Part shown: piece by piece, positions 47,068 through 60,300 of the stretch
Position numbering within the stretch: the stretch's first letter is position 1
Layout: each line of letters opens with the position of its first letter
From: Bradyrhizobium sp. CCBAU 53338
Lineage (GTDB): Bacteria > Pseudomonadota > Alphaproteobacteria > Rhizobiales > Xanthobacteraceae
NCBI RefSeq assembly: GCF_015291665.1
Contig: NZ_CP030048.1
Span: forward strand, 5,580,001 to 5,644,000
Direction of reading: 5' to 3'
Length of the DNA: 64,000 bases
Program-made: the position numbers and the translations under genes
Notes under the pieces: generated by a model
What the model was told of the DNA's origin: nothing
What the model saw: only the letters and a program-made list of their open reading frames with translations
Databases searched by the model: none

Positions 47068-47904
47068 ATGTACAAAGACATTCTCGTCCATATCCCGACC
47101 GAGCGACCGATGCGCGCCGTCATTGACGGCTCGATCTCCCTCGCAGCGAGCCTCAACGCCCACGTCGATGCGGTCGCGGTTGGCTATGTCGCAAGCACCG
47201 CGGCCTATGTGATGGAGGGCGGAGCTGCCGTGGCGGCCGTATTCGAGATGGAACGGGAGCGCGCCGTCGAGCGGGCCGAAGCCGCCCTTGCAGTGTTCAG
47301 GACCGAAGCGGCGAACGCCGATATCTCCAGTACCTGCCACCCGCTAGGCGCAATTCCCGCGGATGCAGCCACCTCGCTCGGCGAGATGGCGCGGCTGCAC
47401 GATCTCAGTGTCGTACTCCAGCCGGATCCCGAGCAGGTGACGTTCGACAACGACATCCCCCGCGAGATCCTGTTCCAGGCCGGCGGCCCGGTACTGTTCC
47501 TGCCATATACCTTCCGCGGGACCTTCAAGGCAAAGCGGATCGGCATCTGCTGGGATGGCAGCCGCGTCGCAGCGCGTGCGTTGCGCGACGCAGCAACGTT
47601 CCTCGCACGCGCCGAGCAGATCGTGATCCTTGCGATCAACGAGCCCGACACCGCTGCTGGCGACGTCTCCGCCAGCAACCTGGCGAGACATCTCGGACGG
47701 CGCGGCCTGTCGACCCACACGGTCAGCCTCACGGCCGCGCGCGCTGATATCCAGCCGACCATCCTGTCCCTGGCCGCCGACGAGAACCTCGATCTACTGG
47801 TGATGGGCGGCTACGGCCATTCCCGATTGCAGGAGCGCTTTCTCGGCGGTGTCACGCGCGCCATGCTGGAAGCCATGACGATCCCGACCTTGATGTCGCA
47901 CTAA
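47068..47904 (+). CDS. Universal stress protein family (tandem UspA)
   Basis: A 278-residue two-domain Usp protein. The first domain begins MYKDILVHIPTERPM and the second (about residues 150-278) begins KRIGICWDGSRVAARAL and ends with the ATP-binding signature LLVMGGYGHSRLQERFLGGVT, whose GxxGHSxxxE/QxxxG arrangement fits nucleotide binding. The first domain lacks that motif. The ATG at 47068 has GGAGACC upstream. Divergent from degP, which fits a stress-related context. Confidence 0.92.
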   Translation: MYKDILVHIPTERPMRAVIDGSISLAASLNAHVDAVAVGYVASTAAYVMEGGAAVAAVFEMERERAVERAEAALAVFRTEAANADISSTCHPLGAIPADAATSLGEMARLHDLSVVLQPDPEQVTFDNDIPREILFQAGGPVLFLPYTFRGTFKAKRIGICWDGSRVAARALRDAATFLARAEQIVILAINEPDTAAGDVSASNLARHLGRRGLSTHTVSLTAARADIQPTILSLAADENLDLLVMGGYGHSRLQERFLGGVTRAMLEAMTIPTLMSH

Positions 47905-47926
47905 CGAAGGCGGACAGCCCGCCCCT

Positions 47927-48139
47927 TCATGCGGCGGCGGGGGCTTCCCACGCTGCAGCTGCGATGGCGTCGTCTTCGCGTTGCGCATTGCATGCGTCGA
48001 AATGCGCCTTCAGCGCGATCTCGGCGAGATGTTCGAAATGTTCGGCCTGACCGAGCAATTCCCAGTTCTGCAGCGGTCGATAGGCCGCCTGCTGGCGACA
48101 GAGGGATGCCAGCGCGCGGTAGCGACGTACGTTCTCCAT
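47927..48139 (-). CDS. Small helical protein (ENVRRYRALASLCRQ family)
   Basis: A 70-residue protein starting MENVRRYRALASLCRQQAAY, with GQAEHFEHLAEIALKAHFDA and an Ala-rich end. GAGGGAGGG precedes the ATG. It is clearly related to the 65-residue protein at 61581 (same FENVRRYR/MENVRRYR start and same helix spacing) and more loosely to the ones at 33078 and 42281. Function unknown; two or three helices are predicted. Confidence 0.75.
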   Translation of the reverse strand: MENVRRYRALASLCRQQAAYRPLQNWELLGQAEHFEHLAEIALKAHFDACNAQREDDAIAAAAWEAPAAA

Positions 48140-48295
48140 GAGACCCTCCCTCGCATTCACTGGGCTTATTGCCCTGATTTGCGTCACGCCGATGGCAATT
48201 GTGCAAAACATTTTCTGTCCGCACAGCCCCGCTCAACTCAGGTTAACTTTCAGGAAATGCGCAGACGCGTGTTGGTTCCTGGAACCTGTTTAATT

Positions 48296-50167
48296 TTAGG
48301 CGTAGAGACGGCGCTCGACTTTGATGCCGATCAAATCAAAATATTGTTTGATCGGTCCGGGCCGGCCGATGAGATAGCCCTGCATTTCCTCGCAGGCTTC
48401 CCCTTCCAGGAAGGCGCGCTGCGCCTCCGTCTCCACGCCTTCGGCAACGACCGGGATGTGCAGGGCGTGCGCGAGACTCAGGACCGCGCGGACGATTTCG
48501 GCCGATTGCGGCGTTGCCTCCAGGTTCAGGATGAAGCTGCGGTCGATCTTGATCTTGTCGAACGGGAACGACTGCAAATAGGACAGCGACGAGTATCCGG
48601 TGCCGAAATCGTCCATCGCTATGCGGATGCCGAGCGCCTTCAGCCGTCGCAGCAGATTGAGCGCGCGGGTGAAATCCCCGATCAGCACGCCCTCGGTGAT
48701 CTCGACCGCGAGCCGCGTCGGCGCAAGACCCGTCTCCAGCAGGATCTGGTGGATGGACCGTTCGAGGTCGCCGGCCTGGAACTGGACCGGCGAAAGATTG
48801 ACCGCGACCTGCAGGGGCCGCGGCCAGGATGCCGCCTCCCGGCAGGCCTGCCGCAGCACCCATTCGCCGATCTCGGTGATCAGCCCGTTCTCCTCGGCGA
48901 GCGGAATGAACTGATCGGGCGGCACGAAGCCGCGCGTGGGATGGTTCCAGCGCACCAGCGCCTCGAAGCCGATAATCTCGCCATCCATCCGCGCCTGTGG
49001 CTGGAAATAGACCAGGAGCTCGTTCTGCTCGAGCGCTTGGCGCAGATCATGCTGCAACAGCCTGCGATCGCGCAGCTCCCGGTCCATCTCGGTTTCGAAG
49101 AAGCAAACCCTGCCCCGCCCCTCGCGCTTGGCGCGATAGAGCGCGGAATCGGCGTTCGCAAGCAATGTCGCTGTGTCGACGCCATCGTTCGGATAGACCG
49201 CGATGCCGACACTGAGGCCGACATGGGAGAGGTAATCGTCGACCTCGAGCTCCTTGCCGATCGCCTCGACCAGGCGTTCGGCCAGCGACAGCACATCTTC
49301 GCGCCTGATGTCGTCGGGCATCAGGATCATGAACTCGTCGCCGCCGATGCGGGCGACGAAGGCGCCGTCGGCCTCGGAAACGAGGCGCTCGGCGGCGGCG
49401 CGCATCATCATGTCGCCGACGGGATGGCCGAACACGTCGTTGACATCCTTGAAGCGGTCGAGATCCAGGCTCAGCACCGCGAAACTGGTTGACGCCTCCT
49501 GCGCCTGCTCCAGCCGCTCGGCCAACGCTTCGCTGAAAGCGCTGCGGTTTGGCAGGTCCGTGAGCGCATCGTGATGCGCCAGATGGCTGATCCGCGCCTC
49601 GTTGGTGATCCGCTCGGTGACGTCCTCGATCACGCCGACCAGATATTGCGGCGCGCCGTTACTGTCCCGGACCAGCAGCTTGCGCGAATTGACCACGCGA
49701 TCGCGGCCGTTGACGCCGACCTTGAGCCGATGCCCTTCCAGGACCATCGGTGAGCCGGTCTCGACGACGCGGCGGTCCTGCTCGTCGACGAAGCGGGCGA
49801 CATCGTCGGGAAAGAGCTGTTCGGGCGTCTTGCCCAGCATCTCGTCCCGGGGCATGCCGTAATACTCCTCGCCGGCACGGTTGAGCAGGATGTAGCGGGA
49901 ATCCCGCGCATCCTTGGCGAACACGGCGATCGGGATGTTCTCGATGATGCTGTCGAGAAACTCGCGCGCGCGCAACAGGTCCTGCTCGGCGCGCTTATGC
50001 GTCTGCTCGAGTTCCTCGATCATCAGCGTGATGGCACGGTCGGTACGGCGGCGATCCCGGTCGCTCTCCTCGTAAGCCGCGCCGACAAGCTCTCCGAGCC
50101 TGGTCATATCGACCCGCCCGGACTCGTCCGTCGATTGCCTGATCTGCCTGGCCAACAGGCGATGCAT
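48296..50167 (-). CDS. PAS-GGDEF-EAL cyclic-di-GMP protein
   Basis: A 623-residue cytoplasmic protein. After a helical N-terminus comes a PAS domain (about residues 65-185), then a GGDEF domain with an intact active site GGDEF at 275-279 and an EAL domain with E402-A-L and the conserved DDFGTGYSSL loop. Both catalytic motifs are complete, so it could make and degrade c-di-GMP. The upstream FIST-domain gene ends in the start region (a GTG at 50173 overlaps its TGA as GTGA; the ATG at 50167 is six bases inside). The pair likely forms a sensor-output unit controlling motility or attachment. Confidence 0.93.
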   Translation of the reverse strand: MHRLLARQIRQSTDESGRVDMTRLGELVGAAYEESDRDRRRTDRAITLMIEELEQTHKRAEQDLLRAREFLDSIIENIPIAVFAKDARDSRYILLNRAGEEYYGMPRDEMLGKTPEQLFPDDVARFVDEQDRRVVETGSPMVLEGHRLKVGVNGRDRVVNSRKLLVRDSNGAPQYLVGVIEDVTERITNEARISHLAHHDALTDLPNRSAFSEALAERLEQAQEASTSFAVLSLDLDRFKDVNDVFGHPVGDMMMRAAAERLVSEADGAFVARIGGDEFMILMPDDIRREDVLSLAERLVEAIGKELEVDDYLSHVGLSVGIAVYPNDGVDTATLLANADSALYRAKREGRGRVCFFETEMDRELRDRRLLQHDLRQALEQNELLVYFQPQARMDGEIIGFEALVRWNHPTRGFVPPDQFIPLAEENGLITEIGEWVLRQACREAASWPRPLQVAVNLSPVQFQAGDLERSIHQILLETGLAPTRLAVEITEGVLIGDFTRALNLLRRLKALGIRIAMDDFGTGYSSLSYLQSFPFDKIKIDRSFILNLEATPQSAEIVRAVLSLAHALHIPVVAEGVETEAQRAFLEGEACEEMQGYLIGRPGPIKQYFDLIGIKVERRLYA

Positions 50168-50169
50168 GG

Positions 50170-51321
50170 TCACGCGGCTGCCTCCGCAATGACGGTCACG
50201 GTCATGGTCTGGTTATGCAGCTCGCAGCGACCGGAAGCCGCGGGAGGTGCGATCTCGCCGTAGGAGTAGAAGCCGATGCGGGTGACATCGTCGCCGAGCT
50301 CGGCGGCAACCGCGTCGAGCTCATCCTGCGTACGCTGGCCCATCACCTTGCGACGACCGGTACAGCTTACCAGGATCGCCAGCTTGTCGCCCGCGACCTC
50401 ATCCGCAAGCGCTTCCCGCGCCTGCCGGCCCGCCTCGCCCGCACCCGCGGCGAGGCTGTCGAAATTCGCCCGCATCAATTGCGCGGTGCAGCCCTCGGGA
50501 ATGTCGGCGGCAAACGTCAGCGTGCGCGCGTCGCGATCCACCGCAAATACCGAGCGCACAATCTGTCGCTCCGGCGCGGCCTCGTCATGAATCCGCAAGG
50601 GAAACGCCAGGCCAGAACCCGGCATCGCCGCGGCCTCCTCCTCGCCGAGATAGCGGGTGTAGAGATCGAGCGGCGGCTCACCGTCGAGTTCCACGACGAC
50701 AGCGCCGTTCGACTTCGTCACCTTACGCCGTGGGCCGAACACGTCCCAGCCACCGGCACAGCCATGCGCGAAACGGAAGGACGCGCCATAGAAGCCGATC
50801 GCCGCAATGCGGTTCGGCTGCGGTTCGCCGTCGCCTCCGACCAATGTCCGCTCGAGCCTTGCTCCGTCGCCCGCGAGTCCGCCGGTCACCGGCACTTCGG
50901 GCCCCAATACCTCGGCGATCCCGGCAATCAGTTCGTTGCCGTTCACGTTCAATCCATCGGAGAGGACGAACACGCCGGCGAGGTCCGGCCCCGCCAATTG
51001 ACGGGCGAGACGCATGCCGCAAATCCGCGATGTCCCGCGGGATTCGATCGTCTCGTTCACCACCCGCACGCGCGTCCGTGCGAAATGCAGGGCGACGGCG
51101 ACGATCACGTCGTCGGCAATGTCGTCGCCATGAATCTGGCCACCGGTGCTGCAACCGACGATGTGGCTGTCGGGATAGAAGCCGCGCAGCTCGCGATAAC
51201 GCTCGCCGCTCGCCAATCCCTCACGACTGCCGAAATAAAGGACGAGCTGAGGAGACTCGCACAGGGCATTCGCTCCGCGCCAGCCATGGGCAGCATTCCA
51301 GTGGCGATATTGAATCTGCAT
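50170..51321 (-). CDS. FIST domain sensor protein
   Basis: A 383-residue soluble protein with FIST N (about residues 25-215: LYFGSREGLASG, VGCSTGGQIHGDDI, PVTGGLAGDGARL) and FIST_C (about 220-365: LDLYTRYLGEEEA, ILVSCTGRRKVMGQ, IGFYSYGEIAP). FIST proteins bind small ligands, probably amino acids, and sit next to signalling outputs. Here the gene overlaps the PAS-GGDEF-EAL gene by a few bases, so ligand binding may set c-di-GMP turnover. The ligand is unknown. Confidence 0.9.
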   Translation of the reverse strand: MQIQYRHWNAAHGWRGANALCESPQLVLYFGSREGLASGERYRELRGFYPDSHIVGCSTGGQIHGDDIADDVIVAVALHFARTRVRVVNETIESRGTSRICGMRLARQLAGPDLAGVFVLSDGLNVNGNELIAGIAEVLGPEVPVTGGLAGDGARLERTLVGGDGEPQPNRIAAIGFYGASFRFAHGCAGGWDVFGPRRKVTKSNGAVVVELDGEPPLDLYTRYLGEEEAAAMPGSGLAFPLRIHDEAAPERQIVRSVFAVDRDARTLTFAADIPEGCTAQLMRANFDSLAAGAGEAGRQAREALADEVAGDKLAILVSCTGRRKVMGQRTQDELDAVAAELGDDVTRIGFYSYGEIAPPAASGRCELHNQTMTVTVIAEAAA

Positions 51322-51500
51322 CCCGCGCTCTCTGCGATCCTTGAACCACAGATTGCGTCGCAGTGCATTGCATCGCTGTTAATCCGGCGCCTGCTTCACC
51401 ACCGTTGGTTACCCCGGCATGAAAGCCGTTGCGGAGTCGCGATCGTTTCTCCGTAGGACCCCGGGGAACGATCGCGTGCGCGAAGGTCGCCTTCCGTAAT

Positions 51501-52238
51501 CTAACGGACGAGCACGCGTTCTCCGACACCTACCAGCTGCGTGGAACCATCCTGCAATTCCGGAACCCGGCCGCCCTCCGCAGCAGTCCTGATGGCTGCG
51601 ATATTGGCGGCATAGTCCACACTGCTCTTGCCGCGGAACACCGCGGAACCGGCGACAAGCGTGTCGGCACCGGCGGCGGCAACCGCGCCGGCATTGTCGC
51701 GCGTGACGCCGCCATCGACCTCGAGCCGGATCGGCCGATCGCCGATCATGCTTCTGATGCGCGCGATCTTCTCGAGCTGCGAGTCGAGGAATGACTGGCC
51801 GCCGAAGCCAGGATTGACCGTCATCACCAGCACGAGGTCGAGACGGTCGAGCACATATTCGATCGCGCTCTCGGGCGTCGACGGACACAGGCTGACGCCG
51901 GCCTTCTTGCCCAGCCCGCGGATCGCCTGGAGCGAACGGTCGAGATGCGGGCCTGCCTCGGCATGCACGGTGATGACGTCTGCGCCGGCCTTCGCGAACG
52001 CCTCCAGATAGGGATCAACGGGCGCGATCATCAGATGCACGTCGAAGATCTTCTTCGTCACCGGCCGGATCGCCTTGATGACATCGGCGCCAAAACTGAT
52101 GTTCGGCACGAAGTGGCCGTCCATGACATCGCAATGGATCCAGTCGGCACCGGCCAAATCGATGCTTGCGATCTCCTCGCCGAGACGCGCGAAGTCCGCC
52201 GCCAGGATCGAGGGGGCGATGACGATCTCCCGGGTCAT
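51501..52238 (-). CDS. cbbE: Ribulose-phosphate 3-epimerase (CbbE)
   Basis: A 245-residue TIM-barrel enzyme interconverting ribulose 5-phosphate and xylulose 5-phosphate, needed to regenerate the CO2 acceptor. Metal and catalytic motifs are all present: [46 protein letters not shown] and LEVDGGV, and GSAVF closes the phosphate site. It is the last gene of the cbb operon; its ATG overlaps the stop of cbbX by four bases (ATGA). Confidence 0.95.
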   Translation of the reverse strand: MTREIVIAPSILAADFARLGEEIASIDLAGADWIHCDVMDGHFVPNISFGADVIKAIRPVTKKIFDVHLMIAPVDPYLEAFAKAGADVITVHAEAGPHLDRSLQAIRGLGKKAGVSLCPSTPESAIEYVLDRLDLVLVMTVNPGFGGQSFLDSQLEKIARIRSMIGDRPIRLEVDGGVTRDNAGAVAAAGADTLVAGSAVFRGKSSVDYAANIAAIRTAAEGGRVPELQDGSTQLVGVGERVLVR

Positions 52239-53167
52239 GGCTTTGCGCTCCTTGCATCGGCCCCGCCCGAGAACACGCGGCTCGCCAGCACGTCCAGGGG
52301 ATCGATGGTTTCGAGATCGGCGACGTCGAGCATGCGGTCGAGATCCGACACCAGGCGGTCGGCCTGCCGCAGGCGGATACGATCGACGGCGTTGCGGATC
52401 GAGCGGGCGTTGGAAAAGAACGGCTGGGTCCGGCGCAACGCAATGTACTGCTCGAAGGCCTGGCGCGCTGCCGCCGAGAAACGATAGCCGCGCTCCCTCA
52501 ACATCAGTTCGGCAATGACCAGCAGTTCGGCTTCCGCATAGTCGGGAAATTCGATGTGATGGGCAATGCGCGAGCGGAAGCCGGGATTCGACGCGAAGAA
52601 GCTCGTCATGCGCTCGCCGTAGCCGGCGAGGATCACGACGAGGTCCTCACGCTGGTTCTCCATCACCTGAAGCAGGATCTCGATTGCCTCCTGGCCGTAG
52701 TCGCGCTCATTGTCCGGGCGATGCAGGTAGTAGGCCTCGTCGATGAACAGCACGCCGCCCATCGCTTTCTTCAGTATCTCTTTCGTCTTCGGCGCGGTGT
52801 GGCCGATATATTGCCCGACCAGGTCGTCGCGCGTCACCGAGATCACCTGTCCACGCCGAACGAAACCGAGCCCGTGCAGGATCTTTGCCATGCGCAGCGC
52901 CACCGTGGTCTTGCCGGTCCCGGGATTGCCGGTGAACGACATGTGCAGCGTCGGCGGCGCTGCTGCGAGGCCAGCACGCTGGCGGATGCGCTCGATCAGC
53001 AAGAGCGAAGCGATCTGGCGCACGCGGCTCTTGACCGGCTTCAGTCCGATCAGCTCCTGCTCGAGCTGTTGCAACGTGTCGGTGATCCCGGCTGCCTCGG
53101 CCTCCTTGCGGAGATCGAATGTGGTCTCGTTCGGCTCGGTGGTCGTTGCCTTGGGCATGTCAAGCAT
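52235..53167 (-). CDS. cbbX: RuBisCO activase CbbX (AAA+)
   Basis: A 310-residue AAA+ ATPase that remodels inhibited red-type (form IC/ID) RuBisCO. Walker [10 protein letters not shown] is near residue 80, Walker [13 protein letters not shown] near residue 140, and the pore-loop/arginine-finger region [12 protein letters not shown] and [14 protein letters not shown] follow. The ATG at 53167 has GAGG seven bases upstream; an ATG three codons later is possible. A strong hairpin lies between cbbS and this gene, perhaps lowering its expression. Last base pairs overlap cbbE. Confidence 0.95.
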   Translation of the reverse strand: MLDMPKATTTEPNETTFDLRKEAEAAGITDTLQQLEQELIGLKPVKSRVRQIASLLLIERIRQRAGLAAAPPTLHMSFTGNPGTGKTTVALRMAKILHGLGFVRRGQVISVTRDDLVGQYIGHTAPKTKEILKKAMGGVLFIDEAYYLHRPDNERDYGQEAIEILLQVMENQREDLVVILAGYGERMTSFFASNPGFRSRIAHHIEFPDYAEAELLVIAELMLRERGYRFSAAARQAFEQYIALRRTQPFFSNARSIRNAVDRIRLRQADRLVSDLDRMLDVADLETIDPLDVLASRVFSGGADARSAKP

Positions 53168-53186
53168 CGGCGCCTCGAAGAAAGAA

Positions 53187-53212
53187 GCTTCGCCGCGGGG
53201 CGGCGGCGAAGC
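53187..53212 (-). other. Perfect 10-bp hairpin between cbbS and cbbX
   Basis: GCTTCGCCGC (53187-53196), six-base loop, GCGGCGAAGC (53203-53212). In the transcript it is followed by a pyrimidine-rich TTCTTTCTTC. It can act as partial terminator or as mRNA 3'-end stabiliser for the highly expressed cbbLS part. Confidence 0.65.
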
Positions 53213-53262
53213 AGTGATCCGCCAAGGAAACGGAGCAGGGAGGCTCCGCGCGGAGAGGATAA

Positions 53263-53670
53263 TCAGGTCGAGGCGTGCGCGGCCGGCTTGCGCACGGTGG
53301 TGTAGCGGATCGCGCGTCCCCCCACCTCCTGCCGCACCAGTTCGAATTCGGCCTCTTGCTTGGGCCGGTTGACGATGAACGAGATCCGGACCGACTCCCA
53401 ACCGTGGCTGGAGTCGAAGCCGCTGATGCGGATGTAGCGGTCGCCATACACCCTGCGGCATTCGGCAAGCTCCATCATCACGCCGGCAGCGTCCTGGAGA
53501 TCGAACATCGGCAGGCCCCACATCTCCCAATAGGTGCTGCGGGGATGCGGATCGTCGGTGAACTCGATGTTCACCGCCCAGCCGTTGGCGAGGCAGTATT
53601 GCACCTGCTTGGTGATCTGGTCGTCGGTCAGATCAGGCAGGAACGAGAAGCAACCTTGGGTCAGTTTCAT
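53263..53670 (-). CDS. cbbS: RuBisCO small subunit, form IC
   Basis: A 135-residue small subunit, MKLTQGCFSFLPDLTDDQIT at the start, as in red-type proteins of Bradyrhizobium and Ralstonia. The body holds NGWAVNIEFTDDPHPRSTYW and EMWGLPMFDLQDAAGVM, and a C-terminal extension (about 30 residues) beyond the green-type length forms the barrel hairpin of red-type enzymes. GAGGAG lies 8 bases before the ATG at 53670. The gap from the cbbL stop is 12 bases. Confidence 0.96.
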   Translation of the reverse strand: MKLTQGCFSFLPDLTDDQITKQVQYCLANGWAVNIEFTDDPHPRSTYWEMWGLPMFDLQDAAGVMMELAECRRVYGDRYIRISGFDSSHGWESVRISFIVNRPKQEAEFELVRQEVGGRAIRYTTVRKPAAHAST

Positions 53671-53682
53671 CGTCAAAACTCC

Positions 53683-56260
<2,578 letters not shown>

Positions 56261-56274
56261 GAACATTCCTCCTG

Positions 56275-58296
56275 TTATTGCTTGCGAACGCGGGCGATGG
56301 TCCGGCGGGCGGCCTCGGCTATGCTTTGCGGCGTGATGCCGAACTCGCGGTAGAGCACCGGCGCAGGCGCAGAGGCGCCGAAGCCGCGCATACCGACGAA
56401 CTCGCCGTCCGCACCGGTCCAGCGATGCCAATCCCCGACAACGGCAGCCTCGATGCCGACGCGAGGAGCCGTGCCGAGCACGGCGGCGCGATAGTCATCG
56501 GGTTGCTCTTCGAACAGGGCGAAGCATGGCGCGGACACGACAGCGGCACGGATATGCTCGGTCGCAAGCAGGCGGGCAGCTTCGAGCGCGATCGAGACTT
56601 CCGAGCCGGTCGCCATCAGCGTCACGTCGCGGCCGCCGTCGGGCGAGACGATCAGATAGGCGCCGCGGGCGACCCGGTTCCGGCCGCGGACATCGCTGCG
56701 AAAGGTCGGCAACGCCTGGCGCGACAGGCACAGCACGGAAGGACGGTCCTTCGCTTCGAGCGCGCAGTCCCAGGCCTCCAGCGTCTCGACCGCGTCGGCG
56801 GGGCGGAACACCAGCAAGTTGGGAATGACGCGCAGCGCCGCAAGATGCTCGACCGGCTGATGCGTCGGGCCATCCTCCCCGAGGCCAATGGAGTCGTGCG
56901 TCATCACATGGATGACGCGGAGCCGCATCAGGGCCGCAAGGCGGATCGCCGGCCGGCTGTAGTCGGAGAAGGCGAGGAACGTGCCGCCATAAGGTATGAA
57001 GCCGCCATGCAGCGCCAGGCCGTTCATCGCAGCGGCCATGCCGTGCTCACGGATGCCGTAGTGGATGTAGTCGCCGGCGAACGCATCGCGCTTGACGGGC
57101 GCCTGTGCCTTGGCATGCGTCAGGTTCGAATGGGTCAGGTCAGCCGAGCCGCCGACCAATCCGGGGATGGTCCCGGCAATGCCGTCGAGCACCTGCTGCG
57201 AGGCCTGCCGCGTCGCAAGCTTGGGACGTTCGCTGGCAAAGCGCTCGCGCAATTTTGCCGAGGCCTGGGCATAGGCGTGCGGCAGGGCAACCGACTTGCC
57301 CTCGATGAACAGTTCGCGCTGCTCGGGCGTCGCGTGTTCATAGCGATCAAGCCAGGCGAGACGCTCGACCTGCCCGCGTTGGCCGATCATCCGCCACGCC
57401 TTTGCGACGGTGACAGGCACGACGAAGGGTTGATAATCCCAGCCAAGTGTCCGTCGCGCAGCCGCAGCCTGCTCGGTGCCGAGCGGCGCGCCATGCGCCT
57501 TCTCGGTGCCCTGCCGATCCGGCGCGCCGTAACCGATGATGGTGCGGCAGGCGATCAGCGACGGTTTTTCGGTTTCACGTTCTTCCGCAATCGCCTCTGC
57601 GACGGCTTCGGGATCGTGCCCATCGACGCGGCGCACGGACCAGCCGGACGCCGCGAAGCGCGCCAGTTGATCATCCGAGGTCGCAAGCGACGTCGGCCCG
57701 TCGATGGAGATGCCATTGTCGTCGAACAGCACGATCAGGCGGCCAAGTCCGAGGTGGCCGGCGAGCGAGATCGCCTCCTGGCTGATGCCTTCCATGAGAC
57801 AGCCGTCACCAGATATCACATAGGTGAAGTGATCGACGAGGCCGTCGCCATGCCGCGCGTTCGCCATGCGCTCGGCCAGCGCCATGCCGACGGCGGTCGC
57901 GATCCCCTGCCCCAACGGACCGGTCGTGGTCTCGACGCCGGGCGTGTGACCATATTCCGGATGTCCCGGCGTCTTGGAGCCCCATTGCCTGAAGGCCTTG
58001 ATGTCATCGAGGCTGACTTCTCCACCGGTAAGGTGCAGCAGCGCATAGAGCAGCATCGAGCCGTGGCCGGCCGAGAGCACAAAACGGTCGCGGTCCGGCC
58101 AGCTCGGATGCGCCGAGTCGAATTTGAGGAAGCGCGAGAACAGCACGGTCGCGACATCGGCCATTCCCATGGGTAGTCCAGGATGACCTGACTGCGAGGT
58201 CTCGATGGCGTCGACCGCGAGGAAGCGGACGGCGTTGGCAAGATCGCTGTGCGCGACGGCCGTGAGGTCGGCGTCGGCATGAACCGAGATGTTCAT
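56275..58296 (-). CDS. cbbT: Transketolase (CbbT)
   Basis: A 673-residue thiamine-diphosphate transketolase moving two-carbon units in acceptor regeneration. It shows [20 protein letters not shown] near the start, the ThDP motif [14 protein letters not shown] with LIVLFDDN, the middle-domain [13 protein letters not shown] and the conserved [26 protein letters not shown] is five bases before the ATG. Next to cbbA and cbbP on the same strand with 14 or fewer bases between genes, hence part of one operon. Confidence 0.96.
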   Translation of the reverse strand: MNISVHADADLTAVAHSDLANAVRFLAVDAIETSQSGHPGLPMGMADVATVLFSRFLKFDSAHPSWPDRDRFVLSAGHGSMLLYALLHLTGGEVSLDDIKAFRQWGSKTPGHPEYGHTPGVETTTGPLGQGIATAVGMALAERMANARHGDGLVDHFTYVISGDGCLMEGISQEAISLAGHLGLGRLIVLFDDNGISIDGPTSLATSDDQLARFAASGWSVRRVDGHDPEAVAEAIAEERETEKPSLIACRTIIGYGAPDRQGTEKAHGAPLGTEQAAAARRTLGWDYQPFVVPVTVAKAWRMIGQRGQVERLAWLDRYEHATPEQRELFIEGKSVALPHAYAQASAKLRERFASERPKLATRQASQQVLDGIAGTIPGLVGGSADLTHSNLTHAKAQAPVKRDAFAGDYIHYGIREHGMAAAMNGLALHGGFIPYGGTFLAFSDYSRPAIRLAALMRLRVIHVMTHDSIGLGEDGPTHQPVEHLAALRVIPNLLVFRPADAVETLEAWDCALEAKDRPSVLCLSRQALPTFRSDVRGRNRVARGAYLIVSPDGGRDVTLMATGSEVSIALEAARLLATEHIRAAVVSAPCFALFEEQPDDYRAAVLGTAPRVGIEAAVVGDWHRWTGADGEFVGMRGFGASAPAPVLYREFGITPQSIAEAARRTIARVRKQ

Positions 58297-58309
58297 CAGA
58301 TCCTCCTTT

Positions 58310-59185
58310 TCACTTCAGGCTGCGCTTGCGCTCGATCAGCTGCATGATCAGCGGCGTCAGGATGAGCTGCATTGCGAGATCGAGCTTCGCGCCCGGACAC
58401 ACGATCGAATTCGCGCGGGACATCCAGCTGTGCGGCAGCATCGAGAGCAGATAGGGAAAATCGATGCCGCGCGGATTCTTGAAGCGGATCACGACCATCG
58501 ATTCGTCCGGCGTCGGGATCCAGCGTGCGATGAACGGATTTGACGTATCGACCGTCGGCACACGCTGGAAATTGATGTCGGTCTCGGTGAATTGCGGGCA
58601 GATGTAGTGGATGTAATCCGGCATCCGCCGCAGGATCGTGTCGGTGACGGCCTCGGTCGAATAGCCGCGCGCGCTGCGGTCACGATGCAGCTTCTGGATC
58701 CATTCGAGATTGATCACGGGCACGACGCCGATCTTGAGGTCGGCATAGCGGGCGACGTTGACCCTGTCGGTGACGACGGCGCCGTGCAGGCCCTCGTAGA
58801 ACAAGAGGTCCGAGGTCTCCGGCAGCTGCTTCCATTCGGTGAAGGTGCCGGGGGCAGCGCCATGCAGCGCGGATTCCTCGGCGTCGTGCACGTAGTGCCG
58901 CGTCGTCGCCGTGCCGGTCTCGCCATAGTCGCGGAAGGCGCGTTCGAGTTCCTCGAACAGATTGGTCTCGGGGCTGAAATGGCTGAAATGCTTGTTGCCG
59001 CGTTCAGCCTCGGTCGCCATCTGCGCGCGCATCTCGGCGCGGTCGTAACGATGGAAGGCATCGCCCTCGATGTAGACGGCGTTGACCTTCTCGCGGAAGA
59101 AGATCTGCTCAAAGGTCTTCTTGACCGAGGTGGTGCCGGCGCCGGACGAGCCGGTGATGGAGATGATCGGATGCTTCCTCGACAT
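58310..59185 (-). CDS. cbbP: Phosphoribulokinase, form I
   Basis: A 291-residue kinase that makes ribulose 1,5-bisphosphate from ribulose 5-phosphate and ATP. The Walker A motif [15 protein letters not shown] is at about residues 9-23, the substrate segment [13 protein letters not shown] follows, and YEGLHGAVV with the catalytic Asp context and [20 protein letters not shown] are as in bacterial form I (NADH-regulated, octameric) enzymes. GAGGTGA precedes the ATG. Lies between cbbF and cbbT. Confidence 0.96.
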   Translation of the reverse strand: MSRKHPIISITGSSGAGTTSVKKTFEQIFFREKVNAVYIEGDAFHRYDRAEMRAQMATEAERGNKHFSHFSPETNLFEELERAFRDYGETGTATTRHYVHDAEESALHGAAPGTFTEWKQLPETSDLLFYEGLHGAVVTDRVNVARYADLKIGVVPVINLEWIQKLHRDRSARGYSTEAVTDTILRRMPDYIHYICPQFTETDINFQRVPTVDTSNPFIARWIPTPDESMVVIRFKNPRGIDFPYLLSMLPHSWMSRANSIVCPGAKLDLAMQLILTPLIMQLIERKRSLK

Positions 59186-59197
59186 GGGTCACCTCGC

Positions 59198-60235
59198 TCA
59201 CAGCCGGAAGAAGCCGCGCCGCGCGAACAGCGGTGCGGAGACGCTGGCGACCGGCAGTGGATCGCAGTGCAGCTCGGCGACGCGCCGCACCTCGTTGCTG
59301 GAGCCCATGACCAGCGGCACGCGCTGGTGCAGGCTTTGCGCCGAGAGATCGAGGATGCGCTCGCGACCGGTCGAAGCCGAGCCGCCGGCCTGCTCGATGA
59401 TCATGGCCATCGGGTGCGCTTCGTAGACGAGACGCAAACGGCCGTCGCCGTAGCCTGGCCGCGCGTCGGAGGGATAGAGGAACACGCCGCCGCGGGTCAG
59501 GATGCGATAGGCCTCCGCGACCAGTGAGCCGATCCAGCGCATGTTGAAATTATGATTCGCAGGTCCCTCGACGCCGGCGAGGCATTCATCGACGAAGGCG
59601 CGCACCGGCGGATCCCAATGGCGGCGATTGGAGACGTTGATCGCAAACTCCTCGCAAGCCTCGGAGATCTGCACGGCGCTGCGCGCGAGACGGAAGCAGC
59701 CGGCCTTGCGATCGAGCGTGAAGATGTCGACGCCATCGCCCAGCGTCAGCACCAGCGAGGTCTGCGGACCGTAGGTGACGAAACCTGCGGCCAGTTGCGC
59801 TGAGCCGCGCTGATGGAAGGCGAGACCGAGATCATCCGGCGCCGGCAGGATCGAGAAGATCGTGCCGACGGTCATGTTGATGTCGATGTTGGAGGAGCCG
59901 TCGAGCGGATCGATCGCAACGCAGATCTTGGCTTCGCGGTCGCCAATCTGCGGCTCGCGCATCTCTTCGGACGCCAATGCCGCGATCGGCAGCCTGCCGA
60001 GGCAGCGCCGCAGGATCGCATCCGCCTGGACGTCCAGATTGCGCTGGATATCGCCGTCGCTGTTGCGGCCGGTGGTGAGGCCGGAGGCGTCCGCGAGGTC
60101 GCCAGTGGCGATGAGGTCGGCGATCTCGATCGCCGCAGCGGCGATGGCATCGACAGCGGCCGCCACGGCCAAGGCATGCGGCGCCGTCTCGGAATAGCGT
60201 TGAAGGTGGTCGTCCAGCCTGAGTTGCCCGGTCAT
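59198..60235 (-). CDS. cbbF: Fructose-1,6/sedoheptulose-1,7-bisphosphatase, class I
   Basis: A 345-residue Mg-dependent sugar bisphosphatase and first gene of the operon. Metal ligands are in ASEEMREP and in the signature [15 protein letters not shown]; the sugar-binding region [16 protein letters not shown] and [11 protein letters not shown] and the C-terminal [14 protein letters not shown] with [11 protein letters not shown] complete the family pattern. It is divergent from cbbR; the 119-bp gap should carry the CbbR-activated promoter. Confidence 0.96.
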   Translation of the reverse strand: MTGQLRLDDHLQRYSETAPHALAVAAAVDAIAAAAIEIADLIATGDLADASGLTTGRNSDGDIQRNLDVQADAILRRCLGRLPIAALASEEMREPQIGDREAKICVAIDPLDGSSNIDINMTVGTIFSILPAPDDLGLAFHQRGSAQLAAGFVTYGPQTSLVLTLGDGVDIFTLDRKAGCFRLARSAVQISEACEEFAINVSNRRHWDPPVRAFVDECLAGVEGPANHNFNMRWIGSLVAEAYRILTRGGVFLYPSDARPGYGDGRLRLVYEAHPMAMIIEQAGGSASTGRERILDLSAQSLHQRVPLVMGSSNEVRRVAELHCDPLPVASVSAPLFARRGFFRL

Positions 60236-60300
60236 CTGCGTCCATCCCCTTGTGGGTGCCGCATCCAGTTCCCTCCTTTCGGGAGGTTGGTGCGGTCTGT

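Noticed and set aside
56278..58176. 632-codon plus-strand frame opposite transketolase
   Set aside because: Antisense shadow of cbbT; composition typical of reverse high-G/C codons.
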